DNA of 64,000 bases, from contig FLMG01001379.1 of assembly GCA_900088475.1 (NCBI GenBank), forward strand, positions 1-64,000, read 5' to 3'. The notes below the pieces were generated by a model. It did no database searches. It was not told the origin of the DNA and was given only the letters and a program-made list of their open reading frames with translations. The translations under genes were made by a program, and so were the position numbers. Positions 1 through 11,783 of this stretch are shown one piece after another (the first letter of the stretch is position 1; every line of letters begins with the position of its first letter). The DNA is from Hyphochytrium catenoides (lineage: Eukaryota; Sar; Hyphochytriomycetes; Hyphochytriales; Hyphochytriaceae).

Positions 1-3000
1 AAGCAAGATGATGGTTGCTGCATCATTGACCACGTCACTCTTGGCCAGCACTCGGCTACGTCGTAACTCTTGTTCTTCCATTCTCTTCCTGCTCCTTTTG
101 ATGCACTTCAAAGCGCTTGACCGCTCGACCTCGTGGCCCTGATCCTCTCCTTGAGTTACGACGAGGTGCTGGTCACCGATTGGTGACGAGGGCAGTCTTC
201 TTGACCTGTGTAACAATGGAGAGCAGGCTGTCTTCGCTGCTCCTATCACTCCATAACAGACAGCTGCAGGTTGCCGCTATTAAATTTGAAGGCTGCCTTG
301 TTCCCTGGGTTACCTCACCTATATTACTGTCAGTGCTCCCGATCCTGTTCCCTCATTTGTTTAAGTCTTCGCGGTACCGTCCACAGGTGATGCCTTCTCA
401 CTATAATTTAGTGTACCTTCACTCCCCACTCTGTCTCTTTGCTCCGGTGAGCCGACGTCTTCATAGGTGGGTCTTCCCGTGATCTAAGAGCCCTTCTTGC
501 GTTTGCAATCCCTTGTCGTGGTGGAGTTTCCACGCAGTCGATTGCGTCGTCCTTGATGGCTCCTTAGACCATGTTTCCAAGCTGATCTGACACTCAAGGG
601 CGACTGGCCAGAAATTTCTTAAGGTTATGTAGTTCTAGTTCGCTGTTTGCTGTCCCACTACTTCTTACCATTGTGATCCTCCTCTGTCCCAACGAAAGCT
701 AATAACATCCCGGTCTCGCCAGCTCTTCTGTGTACTCGTACTAGCGTTTTCTCTTATCTTCCTACCTTGACCTTGGTGCCTGTTGAAGGTAACTGGATTC
801 TGATGCCATTGTCTGTGTCCTTTGGCCTGAGACTTAACGACCAGCAGTGCGTACCTTTGTCCAAGAGATGGTGCAGCACAAGGCATGCAAGGGACAGACA
901 GGACGGAAAGAGGTGGAGGAGCAGACCACTGGCGCTGCTACAAGGAGAAAGAGCACCCTGTCGCACAAAGGCGAAGCGTCATGCCATGGAGGATCATGGC
1001 CACTCTACCCAGCGCTTTCCTTCTATCTCTATTCATCCCCTCTGTCTCCGCCTTTGTCAAACGCTTGTCCTCGCTCCTTCAACTGCATCCTTTCTCCTTT
1101 ACCTCTCTTCCCCAAACTTCCAATCTCCCTTTCTCTCTTTCTCCCTGACGATGACGCATCTCCCTTCTTCTCCTGCTGAGAGTCCGCCGTGCCGACGGCC
1201 CCAAGAAGAAGCTATTACTACTGTGAGAAGTAGAGTTCTATGATGACTGCAGCTCAAGCCCATTCCCAAGCCCTGTCCAAAGTTAAGGCTAGAGGCCAAT
1301 GCATCTTCAAGGACATCTACGAGGGCACCAGCTTCCCTCCAGAATTGGAGGAGATTAACTTTGGGCTCTCCCATATCTTACATAGTTAAGATAGGGTGGC
1401 TTTCTTCGCAGAGAAGGATATCTTGGGCTCCTCAATCCATAAACTCGGTAGAGAGCTAAATTCGGTGACGTCTTTCAATCAGTAGTGGACGAGGAGGTGT
1501 AAGATCGGGTCCTATGAGAAGGATGCACTGACAACTGTCCGTCTTTGTAGGTTGTTATTGGAGACAATAATGATCACGGGCGGAATACTCTTAGGAACAG
1601 GAGCCTTCTTCAACTGTTGAATCACCACTCCTCTCACTTCAATGCTCAAAATTCCTGGCATTGCAAGATTGAAAGCTTCCCCTTCAAGACATGAGGTAGT
1701 GAAACTATAACGATGCAAAATCTTCACTGGATTGAAATGTTTCCAATGCGAAACGACATATTTATCTTGCGCCATCATTCCGCAACTACTCTGTAAGATC
1801 TCCCTAGGTAGAACTAGGGCTCATTGGGCCAGAGGCTGGCGAACAAGGTTGCACCGCAGCACACAGCATTCTTCTTTATCTCTTCAGCCTTGTTCTGCTG
1901 CCATGTCTCCTTCGGAAGCGCTTGTCTCACTCGGTCACCCTGCACTATTATTGGCCCTGTGGCAAGTGGAACGGCTGCTATCCAATGTTACATCTCTCCA
2001 TCATAGCATCATCAGATGGTGCCCTGTCCTCTAAAGATACCTCCCTCCCTCCTGTGCCGTCTTTCTCCTGCAAAGAGGGCTGACGATGATGGAGGAGTTC
2101 TGATTGTTGTGTCTGCTATGTGTGCAATTCTGTGACGGTAAGGCTTTGCAAGTTCTACAGAGTCAAAAGGGTGAGACTGCCAAAGAAATAACATCGAGGA
2201 ATTTGGTACAGATAACCTTTTATAAACCTAGCGTACCTCTATCTTTGTTCGAAGCACCAGAATCCATCAGGAAGTAGCCTTGAAGCGAACCTCATCTGTC
2301 TCTCGTCTTCCAACACTCCTTTCGCTTGTCCTCCTCCGTCCCTTTCGTTTCCTTGGTCGCACTCTAACTCCCGCTAGCCTCTATAATCCCCTTTCTCAAC
2401 TCAGCCTACCCTACACGCACTTACAAGCTTCCTTGAAAGGTCATTGTCCTCGCAGTCGCCCAGTCTCTCCCTTTTGATATGTCTTCTTCTGCTTTCGATA
2501 TCTTTCTCTGATTATCATGGAGTCCCTCTTTCTTTCCCTCTTGATCTGTGGCATGACCAGCTGGTGCCCTCGGCACGTCAACTATGTGGCGATAAGCTTA
2601 CATGTTATCTCTCATGCTTTTCCTTGTACCTATGACTACAATTTGATTTGTCTTGCTATCTTCTCCTGTCTCGCTATACTATCGAGGATAACATCCTCTG
2701 ACGTCTTTAGCGTTTATTTATCATGGCGTGAAGCAGCCTTGGTGAATAGCTGTAGTTGGGACATCTGAGGCTGACGAGTCATCAGTCATCTAGCCAGCCA
2801 TCCCCTTTCATTCCTTTGCATGTCACTCATCGTACACAGACATCATCGGCTAGCACTCTCTACGTGCTCTTTCTTTCTCAACATGCCCTGGGGTTCTGAA
2901 GATTTTATCCTGTCATCCTCGGTGATCTCCAGATTCCGATGACGCGTCGTCGTCTATGTATTCTGATCCCTCCTGGTCCCATCCTTTCTTCTCGACGTCA

Positions 3001-3183
3001 TGCGGGCATCGAGCGGCCGTGAAGCCAGGGACTCGGGCTGAAGGGAGTCCTTGTGCTCAGTTCCCAGCGTTCAGGTTTCTCATAAATCAATTTCCCCAGT
3101 GGAATTAACTCCAGGCAGCTTTTTCCGACCTGGCATAAGAGAGACTCAGCGTTCTCAAAGCCCAAGCGAACCTAGAAGGTAGA
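1..3183. other. gene-poor stretch, no supported gene
   Basis: I see no domain-like reading frame and no chain of exons on either strand. The plus strand is pyrimidine-rich over long parts. The open frames here are short and low in complexity. The last roughly 150 bases must include the promoter of the secreted hydrolase that follows. Confidence 0.5.
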
Positions 3184-4806
3184 ATGATCCATCCAGTGCG
3201 TCATCAACGGCATTATTCAGCCTTCTTGGGCATATTGCTCTGGAGCTACGCCGCACTTGCCCTAAACCAAGGCGTCACCTATGCAGAAGAGTTGGGCGAG
3301 GACATCCGAAGACTAGAACCAACTCGCTTCCGTAATGTGAAGATCCCTGCTACGAACAATGTCTTTCTTGATGGCAACGTGATCGAACCTCGCTTTGGTA
3401 CCAAGAACCCTGCAATTGTCTTTATCAGTAGCTGGGGACTTAACGACAAGGAGTACCTCGCCCAAGCCGCCAAGCTGGCAGATGACGGCTATACTGTTCT
3501 TTCATACACTGCAAGAGGCTTCTGGGGCTCTGGGGATGCAATCGACACAGGGGGCCCTCTAGACATCGCTGACGCTACCTCTGCCATTGACTGGCTTTTG
3601 AAGAACACCCAGGCAGATCCTGACCGCATTGGCTTTGCTGGGGTATCGTATGGTGCAGGAATCAGCCTTATCGCATCTGCTTTTGACAAGAGGATCAAGG
3701 CCGTAGCTGCCCTCAGTGGCTGGACCGACCTTGTTGAGTCTCTCTATGGAGAAGGAACTCGCAGACCTCAGGCGGCATTCCTTCTACAGGCCGTAGGAGC
3801 GGTGGTCGGGAAGCTAAGCCCAGGACTTCGGGAAACGCTGGATAACTACTTCGGCAACAAGAACGTCGACAAAGTTATTGCCTATGGTAAAGTTCGTTCT
3901 GCCGCGACCTACATCGACGCCATCAACCGCAACAAACCTGCCATCTTTCTCTCTAACTCCTTTGGGGACAGTCTCTTCCCGCCGAACCAGTTGGTGGAAT
4001 TTTTCCAGAAATATGACGGACCCAAGCGTCTGGAGTTCGCTCCTGGTGACCATATCGTGGTCGAAGCGACCGGGCTTATCGGTCTGCCAAATCAAGTATG
4101 GACCAATACTATCAGGTGGCTTGACCGCTATGTTGCTGGCAAGCTAAATGGCATTGAGAAGGAAGGCCCGATCTTTCTTCGAACGATCAGTGGAGAAAAG
4201 GCTGATTTTTATGCTACATGGGGCGACGTGGCCCCTTCCACTGCCCGCCTTGGACTTCAAGATATCAACCTGCTGACGGGTACTGGGAAAATGGGAGGCT
4301 CTCCAAGCAAGGGTTGGACGCAACAGATTCTGACAGGCATTGGCACAACCGCAGACGGTGGTGTTGCCCTTCTTACCAACGGCCTCGCAGCGCTTATCAA
4401 AGTCTATCCAATGCTCTGGCTGCCTTCTGTCGATAGACTCCGTGGCGCTGTGTGGGTGACTGACGAATTTAGTTCTGAACAGCGAATCAGAGGAATTAGC
4501 ACCCTCCACCTGACTATCCGGCCGTCCAAGCCAACTGGCACTATTGTCGCGTACATGCTCGATGTCGACAATGGAACAGGCAAATTGTTCAATTTCATCC
4601 CTTATTCCTGGAAGGGAGCTACTCCAGGCAAGGATCTCAGCATTGACGTTCGATTCTCTGCCACGGCGTATGACCTCCCTCGCGGCCGCCGCCTTGCACT
4701 TATTGTTGACTCAAAGGATTCCCTCTTCTCGGATGAGAATGGCTTTAATGACGCCATCATCATTGCTGGCGAGTCCTGGCTTGACCTCTCTCTCAACAAC
4801 AAGTAG
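3184..4806 (+). CDS. secreted alpha/beta hydrolase, CocE/NonD (S15) family
   Basis: Single uninterrupted frame of 540 residues. The first about 27 residues are basic and then hydrophobic, which suggests a signal peptide. The core is an alpha/beta-hydrolase fold with a nucleophile elbow GVSYG (Ser155). Asp262 in FGDSLFP and His290 in PGDH are placed to complete the triad. The C-terminal 200 or so residues resemble the jelly-roll domain of the X-Pro dipeptidyl-peptidase/cocaine-esterase family (S15). The order peptidase core then jelly-roll is normal for the family, which cleaves acyl or prolyl bonds; the substrate cannot be told. The gene lacks introns in an intron-rich region, and such secreted forms are common in bacteria, so acquisition by transfer is possible. 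Family call is good; exact activity is inference. Confidence 0.8.
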   Translation: MIHPVRHQRHYSAFLGILLWSYAALALNQGVTYAEELGEDIRRLEPTRFRNVKIPATNNVFLDGNVIEPRFGTKNPAIVFISSWGLNDKEYLAQAAKLADDGYTVLSYTARGFWGSGDAIDTGGPLDIADATSAIDWLLKNTQADPDRIGFAGVSYGAGISLIASAFDKRIKAVAALSGWTDLVESLYGEGTRRPQAAFLLQAVGAVVGKLSPGLRETLDNYFGNKNVDKVIAYGKVRSAATYIDAINRNKPAIFLSNSFGDSLFPPNQLVEFFQKYDGPKRLEFAPGDHIVVEATGLIGLPNQVWTNTIRWLDRYVAGKLNGIEKEGPIFLRTISGEKADFYATWGDVAPSTARLGLQDINLLTGTGKMGGSPSKGWTQQILTGIGTTADGGVALLTNGLAALIKVYPMLWLPSVDRLRGAVWVTDEFSSEQRIRGISTLHLTIRPSKPTGTIVAYMLDVDNGTGKLFNFIPYSWKGATPGKDLSIDVRFSATAYDLPRGRRLALIVDSKDSLFSDENGFNDAIIIAGESWLDLSLNNK

Positions 4807-5650
4807 AGAGGAAAGGTCGATGCACTGCGCCATTTTTGGTCCTCTTTGTCCCTAGCAGTCCGTATGAGCCGTCCCAATCTCGTAGACTTCAGTCGTTGGA
4901 GAATTTGTCAAGTTTGTGCGCCACTTGTTTGATGTGGCCATAACTAGCTAATAACATGATATCTTTGAAGGAACTCTTCTGTATCGACATGGCAGCAAAG
5001 GCCCGTAGTTTATGGCTCACTATTCTAAAGCTTTAAACCTTCCGTCTGATGATCCTCCGCCAACAATAGCTCTCCGTCATCTCATCAGTCGGTCGCATCT
5101 TCCTCATAACCTTTCGTAGATTTTTCGTAGAGCGGCTGTTACCAATCAGAGGCGTATGTAGCTTCAGCAGTAATCACAAGCCAGGTGTGAGGAGTTATCA
5201 TGTTATTGATTTTTCTCTGTAAGCATGGATTCCCTATGGAACCATTTGTAGAGCCTGACGTGGGGGTGGGCAGGCGGCAACAGACGTGACCCTTCCAAGT
5301 CTCTCTCGTCCCACCCACGCACTCAGAACATCAACAGGGACCCCTGTCTCCCCTGTCTCCCCGCACCTTAAATAACAAAGAAGCCCCCCTTCTCTCTCCT
5401 CGTTCTGGTCCCAGCCAGGATCTTTCGATGATCGCTTGAAGGCCCTGAATGAGGTTGAAGTCAGTCTTTCAGCTGCTGCTAGGAAAAGTACCTCCTCCCT
5501 CTCCCTTCCCATTGATCTCACATCCTCTTGTGCTGCAGCCACGCTAGTCACTCGTGCACTGGCACTCTCGGAAGCACTACTCGGAAGCACTACATCGTGT
5601 ACCAACACCCACCACGAAATACCTCTGCCCACGTAAATCCGACCAGAAGG
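4807..5650. other. intergenic region between hydrolase and catalase
   Basis: No coding exon recognised. A short direct duplication (CGGAAGCACTACT-like, near 5568-5592) lies close upstream of the catalase start. The region should hold the hydrolase 3' end and the catalase promoter. Confidence 0.4.
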
Positions 5651-8138
5651 ATGCCGCGTGACGAGGCTTACCGCCAACTTGAGGAGTTCAGGAAGCTCCA
5701 GCCGGTAAGTGAGATTAGACACCTCTCAGCGTTTCGAAGCAAATGAACTGATTAGTTCTTGATGCATCCTAGAATCCTCCCCCTGCCACAACGAGCAATG
5801 GCGCTCCGGTTGAGGTCAATGGCCTTACAGCTTCCCGCACCGCTGGGGAGCAGGGTCCCATTGTGCTTCAGGTACTTGCCGAGAAGGCTATCTAATCTGC
5901 ACAAGTTCTGGTTGCTGATCTCCCTTCTCTTGCTTGATGATGTAAAGGACTTCGCACTGCTTGACCATATGGCACACTTCGACCGTGAGAGGATCCCAGA
6001 GCGTGTTGTTCATGCCAAGGGAGCCGGCGCCTTTGGCTACTTTGAGACCACAACCACCAATGCTTCCAAGTACTGTCGTGCCAAACTCTTTTCCCACGTG
6101 GGAAAGCGCACTCCAGTCGCCGTGAGATTTTCTACGGTCGGTGGGGAGAGTGGTAGCGCTGACACTGCTCGTGATCCTCGTGGGTTTGCCATCAAGTTCT
6201 ACACAGAGGAGGTAAGCTTGAGTTGTAGTTCCGGCGATATGTTTGATTCTCACCTGAATGCAATGGTTGCATTACAGGGTAACTGGGACCTTGTTGGGAA
6301 CAATACCCCCATTTTCTTCATTAGGGACCCTATCCTCTTCCCGAGGTAAGTCTTAGGCTCCTGAGCACATCACATCGAAGAAAGCTTTCGTTCACACACC
6401 CTCCTTCCAGCTTCATCCACACCCAAAAGCGTAACCCGCGGACGCACCTTAAGGACCCGGATATGTTCTGGGATTTCATTTCTCTGCGACCGGAGACGAC
6501 TCATCAAGTGAGCTTCCTCTTCTCGGACAGGGGAACTCCAGATGGGTACCGACATATGAACGGGTATGGCAGCCATACGTTCAAGAACGTTAACGCCAAT
6601 GGAGAGTATTGCTGGGTCAAATACCACTTCAAGACCGACCAGGGTATCCGCAACCTGATGGTAGGTGGGCAGTAAATTGATACGATAGACTATCATGAAG
6701 CCGGATGGAGAAGAGCTGCAGACAGTACGGAGCTATGCCGCTAAACTCTTTGCCCCCAATGACTGAGGCAGTTGGCATGCGGTGCTTGTATAGGAGAATG
6801 GGAGATAGGAGAATTCCCAAAATATAGACAGCAGCTGTGGTCCTGGCCGAGCTCTGACCATTGACATCCTAGATCGAAGAAGCAGAGAAGTTGGCGGGAG
6901 AGAATCCAGACTATGCCACTCAGGATTTGTACACGGCCATTCAAAGAGGAGAATTCCCCTCTTGGACTGTGTACATGCAGGTCATGACTCCGGAGCAGGC
7001 CAACAACTGCAGTTTCAATCCCTTCGACCTTACCAAGGTCTGGCCTCATAGCCAGTATCCTCTCATTGAGATCGGAAGGATGGTGCTCAACAAAAATCCC
7101 ATGAACTACTTCGCTGAGGTGGAGCAGATTGCCTTCTCACCGTCACATATGGTACCTGGAGTAGAGCCCTCCCCTGACAAGATGTTGCAGGTGCGGCCAC
7201 AGCACAGTCGGACTTATTCTTATAGGCGGCATAGCTGACTTTTTCTTCTTTTGTTTACCCACACTATCCAGGCGCGCCTCTTCTCGTATCCTGACACTCA
7301 TCGGCATCGCCTGGGCACCAACTACCAACAGATCCCGGTGAACCGTCCTTTGGTACCGGTCAGCAACTATCAGATGGACGGACCTATGGCCATCAATGTA
7401 CATAATGGGGCCCCGAACTATTTCCCAAACAGCTTCAGCGGCCCGGTAGAGGTGCCCGCTGCTGCTGAACACAGATTCAAGGTAACCTTTAGCGTTTAGC
7501 GATACCGGCGACACTGGAGCTACTGCTGTCATGTCGCTGTTCTCCCATGCTATGCTACGTGTGCTCTCCTTTCATTGCTGTTCTCTGGTAGAGTTCTCCT
7601 CGGACGTTGAAATGTTGATCCTAGTGCTTTTTTTCTTTCTTTTAGTTTTCTTGGGATGGGGGTTGGGGGGAGCGGTGGACGGGAGTTGTATCAAGCTGGC
7701 TTCAGACATATCCTTCTCTAGCTAAATGAGTGGCGTCTCACACGGTTCTTGTTCCTCTGTAGGTTTCAGGCGAGGTCGCCAAGTTCTCAACGAAGGATGA
7801 CGACAACTACTCGCAAGTGGGTGTCTTCTATAGAAAGGTGCTCAATGAGCAGGAGAGGACTCGTCTTGTAGACCACATCGCCGGAAGCCTGGTTAACGCG
7901 CAAGAGTTTATCCAGAAGAGAGTCGTAAGGAATTATCATGTTTCACTTCGCCGTCCCAACCATGCTGACTAAATGCCCCCATTATATGCAGATTGCGAAC
8001 TTTGCTCTTGCGGATGCTGATTATGGACGGCGTATCGCAGACAGGATCAAGGACATCGCGAACACCAAGCCTACTCACAAAGCAATCAAAAAGACCGCGC
8101 CTCTTAATCCTCCCCGACAAGTGAAAGCTGCACTTTAA
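5651..8138 (+). CDS. catalase (haem), nine exons
   Basis: Exons: 5651-5704, 5773-5871, 5948-6211, 6278-6345, 6411-6660, 6873-7190, 7272-7481, 7763-7924 and 7992-8138. All junctions are GT-AG and in phase, giving 523 residues, close to small-subunit catalases. Visible signatures are RVVHAKG with the catalytic His (about residue 73), [11 protein letters not shown] with the distal Asn (147/148), and RLFSYPDTH with the haem-ligand Tyr (357). It converts hydrogen peroxide to water and oxygen, normally in peroxisomes. The C-terminus ends in AAL, which is not a typical PTS1 signal, so location is open. Its 3' end faces the IFRD gene 326 bases away. Confidence 0.95.
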
Positions 8139-8464
8139 AGCTCGTTGGCTTCAACAGCCGGTTTAGAGGAAGAGGGATAAGCAGGTTGAAGGCGACAAGA
8201 CATCGGCATTTTAACAATATAATGAGTTAACGTGACTCTTACTATTCCTTGATACTTCTTAATCTATATTGTCTCACATCCTGAACAAAATGCCGCTTGC
8301 CACGTGCCTTGCCTCTCCAGTTTCCGTCAAGTCTACGGTTATTCAAAGTTCGACGCTCGACGGTAGCATCCCTACTCACACATCCGCCAAAATTGAGAGA
8401 ACGGTCTCTGCAAAATGACCCGAGATCCGTTAAAAGTCTTAAATTCCAAATTTGTTTATGTCTC
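8139..8464. other. convergent intergenic spacer
   Basis: Space of 326 bases between the 3' ends of catalase (+) and the IFRD gene (-). It must carry both polyadenylation regions. No further gene is visible. Confidence 0.5.
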
Positions 8465-10668
8465 TTATGTTTCATAAACTCCCCGTGCAGCGTCTCGGTT
8501 ATCCCTGAGCGTTCTCAGGCCTTTGCTTCGCTGCTTTCTGGCGCTTGAACTCTTAGCATTGTGTACTTTCTTCTCCCGCTCAGCAGAGTAATGCTCAGCC
8601 GTCACCATGTTGTCCTCACTGACGAGGATATCTTGGATCAGCGGGTTATTTACAAAGTGTTCCTGAAAGGCTCCCTGCAGAACACTCTTCAGCGCGTTGT
8701 ACTGCTTCACTTCTGCCCACTTGTGGAGGATCACGTTCAGGCCTCGCATTTGTATGTCTACCGTGGGCGCAATGTTGTCTGTCAAGGTTTTTGCAATGAC
8801 CCGGCAAGCGGCCCTGAGATTCTTCTTTCCCTTCTTTGAAACCTTCTTACTGCTTTCTTGAGAAAGCTCCTTGATTTTATAAGTCATATGTTAGATGTGA
8901 ATAGGCTGGATGGTGGCAAGGCAGAAGTTGTTACGAGAATGGTGCTTAACGGAGAACGTGACATCACAGCTGCTCCACTATCCTGGGCCCGAAAGCCCTG
9001 AAAACAGTGTGACACAGACAAACTGCAGTGCGATGCAAGAAAAGACAGGGACTAGGAAGACTGACTCACCTGAATTCTATCAAGGACACCCCCAAAGGGC
9101 GATTCTGGCGGCTCATCAAAAATGCTCCAATGCTCGTCCAGTTCATGCATCATCTCAGCTGCAGGGCACAAACAGAAGCAAGCATATCTTTCAGCCCAAC
9201 ATCAAACCTAAGAAACCCTTAGCGGCGGCTAACCGAGAATAGACTATACAAAACACAAGAGCTCGTGAGTAAACGGTTGATGTCTTACCGATAAGGGCAA
9301 AGTTTTCTCCACACGAGATCCGAAGATCGATGTTGGGATGGTCCAGCACAGTCTTCATGGCTAGTAGCTGACTGCCAAAATCTTCTTCGGAGTCCATGGC
9401 ATTTTCGACCACTCTTTCGGAAGCAAGAGAAGTGATCAGTAGACCCCACATCTCCAACGCAGTGAAGGCAGACTCCTCCGCAGCCTTTTTGAACAGAGGG
9501 GTTAGCCGTGAGTAAGCTTTGTTTCATCTAACTTTGCTATAACATCTGCCGTACGTTTGGTAGTCTGAACGAGAATAATTTTTCACAGAGAGACAGGACT
9601 TCCGTAGTATCTTGGTCGTCGGTAGAGCACACGAAGCACCCGACGGCGAGGGCCTCTAAAGCAGCCGCGCGCACCGCATCAGCCTTCGCGGTTTGGATTG
9701 TCTTCATAAGAGTAGGTTGGATGTCTAGGAAACCGTAGGCCGTTAGAACGAGACCGCTAGTGTAAATGTGAGCTTAAAGAATAAGAGACAGACGAAGGGA
9801 CGCGAAGAAGAGGAGACGCTTTATATGCTAAGGCTATCCATCCACCCGGTCCATTAGGCGCTTACCCTGATAGTAGTTGTCCTCATCTGCTCCAAGAGTG
9901 ACGCACATCAACGCAAGTGCCCTACAGGCCAGTACGCACTCTCCGGGGGTGTTTTTCTTTCTTAGAACATTAAGAATCTCCGAAGTGAGCTCCCCTGATG
10001 TACGTAGAGCCTTAGTTAGCGTTACGTTGACCAACGGTAGAGCATTTTCAGTCTGATAACCTACCTCTCATGGAAAATGCGAGCTCCGAGCAGACCTTGG
10101 ACGACAAAGTCTCATTTATCTGCACGAATCAGTTGAGGGATTAGCTAGTGTCAGCGAAAGAGGTCCAAAATATGCCGAAGAGCGTAAGGCAGGACTATCG
10201 ATAGACCAAAAAGTAACCTTAATCAGTGCAGATGATAGCTAGCGGTGAAAGCAGACAGCGGATAGTGACTGTGTTACCAGCTCAAGAGCATCGACCCGTA
10301 GGTTAGCCTTCTTTTCTGTGATTAGCTCCATGGAATGGTCCAACTTATTCTTGGCGTCTTCGTAGTCTGTTTCTGACTGCAGCAGCCCAGAGTTACCGAG
10401 AACATTGTCAATATTAGTGGTTCTCTAGGGAAGTTGAATGAAGGCAGAGCCTTACCATACTGCTAGTATATGACTTCTTCTGGTGTGATCTGGAAGGCAT
10501 TACTATTTGCTCCTCGAAGTCCGGATTTGTCCCCAAATCACGGTCATTTAGAGGCTCTTCGGAATCGGAGTCGTCCAGTTCCAGACTCCACCTTAGTAGC
10601 GATCTCCCGCTTTCTGAAAGCTTGCGCCGGTATGCCAGCCTTCTTGTCTCTTCCTCTTGCAGCGACAT
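8465..10668 (-). CDS. IFRD-family protein (interferon-related developmental regulator-like)
   Basis: Eight exons on the minus strand: 10456-10668, 10278-10424, 10065-10119, 9866-9994, 9555-9724, 9289-9484, 9070-9158 and 8465-8869. They join in phase to 467 residues. The N-terminus is acidic and charged. The middle is a helical-repeat IFRD domain, seen in segments such as ANLRVDALEL, VCSELAFSMRG, CRALALMCVTLGADEDNYY, LEALAVGCFVC and SAFTALEMWGLLITSL. The C-terminal exon matches the IFRD_C pattern (IQMRGLNVILHKW, FQEHFVNNPLIQDIL) and ends in a Lys/Arg-rich tail. IFRD proteins are transcription or ribosome-associated regulators in animals and plants; the role here is inferred by family. Several introns show CTAAC branch sites, which fixed the acceptors. 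Confidence 0.88.
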
Positions 10669-10718
10669 GTTTACACTAAAGATTCTAGGCTGAGAAAGTC
10701 CTTATCTATTCTAGATGT

Positions 10719-11050
10719 GTTGACCTGCAACCTCTTCAGCAGTTGGCAAATGACAAAGTGACTAACGCTTCGGTCGGGCCCAACACTCTTGTCGAAGCTT
10801 GTCGAACAGAGGTCAATTATCCCTCTTCTTTGACCTTCGGTGACTAAAGAGGCGCGAATAGCGTTGTGGACTTCTGCAGATACCGTTGACCTGCAGCCTC
10901 TTCAGCAGTTGGCAGTTGTCGTGTGACCAACGCCTCGGTCGGGCCCAACACTCCTGTCGAAGCTTGTCGAACAGAGGTCAATTATCCCTCTTCTATGACC
11001 TTCGGTGACCGACGAGGAGCGAATAGCGTTGTGGACTTCAGCAATCACCA
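10719..11050. repeat. tandem direct repeat, two 166-base units
   Basis: Two adjacent copies, 10719-10884 and 10885-11050, share long identical runs (for example TCGGTCGGGCCCAACACTC and GAAGCTTGTCGAACAGAGG) with scattered substitutions. They begin about 50 bases upstream of the IFRD start codon, between IFRD (-) and mS29 (+). The position suggests a duplicated promoter element, but nothing else proves that. Confidence 0.8.
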
Positions 11051-11783
11051 GAAACCAGCAAGACACTCTCCGTACTAAACTTTCCGATGGCCGTCAATAG
11101 GCCTCGCTATGACTTTGTCTTTCTCGGATGAAGACTGAAAGGAAGGATGGGATGAGTCCAGAGCAGCGGCGAGGACGACAACGAAGTGCGAATAGTCTGC
11201 AGTTCGCTCTTCGCCTCACATCATTGCCCTTTCGTGCTTCCTCTGCTCTCTGTCACCCCACCGACGGAGCGCCGCTGACTTGTCAAATTTGGCTTTCTAA
11301 ATCCCCGCCTTGCCACCTATCCTACATAACCTAACTTAAACCTTAGCCGCTATGACCATTATAATTGCGCCTTTTCCTCCACTAAAACTCGTTCAAATTC
11401 CGCCTTGAAACCAGGTTGTTGTACAAGTACATATTTTAGTCCGTACTCGCCATTTTACAGGTTGAAAATTCAGAATTGTACCAAGTAAGGCAAAATATAC
11501 GAATTCGGATGGCATCAGGATGGATGGGCGAGACTCCCACGAGCTCATACAGTACTTGGTCTTATTATTGCAGGCCTACCCATTGCTGGCGACTTGCCGT
11601 TAGCAGCACTTTTATTGCCGATTGTGGTTCGGAGATGCTGCTGGTGGAGATCGACTTGAGGATGACAGAAAGATGCCAGGGAACTGTAGCCGCTATGGCA
11701 GAGATATTTCCAAGTGGGTTCGCATCGGTCAGCACTGTATAAAGCCCAGGAGATGAGGATATATTGAACGCACTGGGCAGATC
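11051..11783. other. intergenic region upstream of mS29
   Basis: No exon recognised in the rest of the divergent region between the IFRD and mS29 genes. Open frames here lack similarity to any family I know. Confidence 0.4.
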
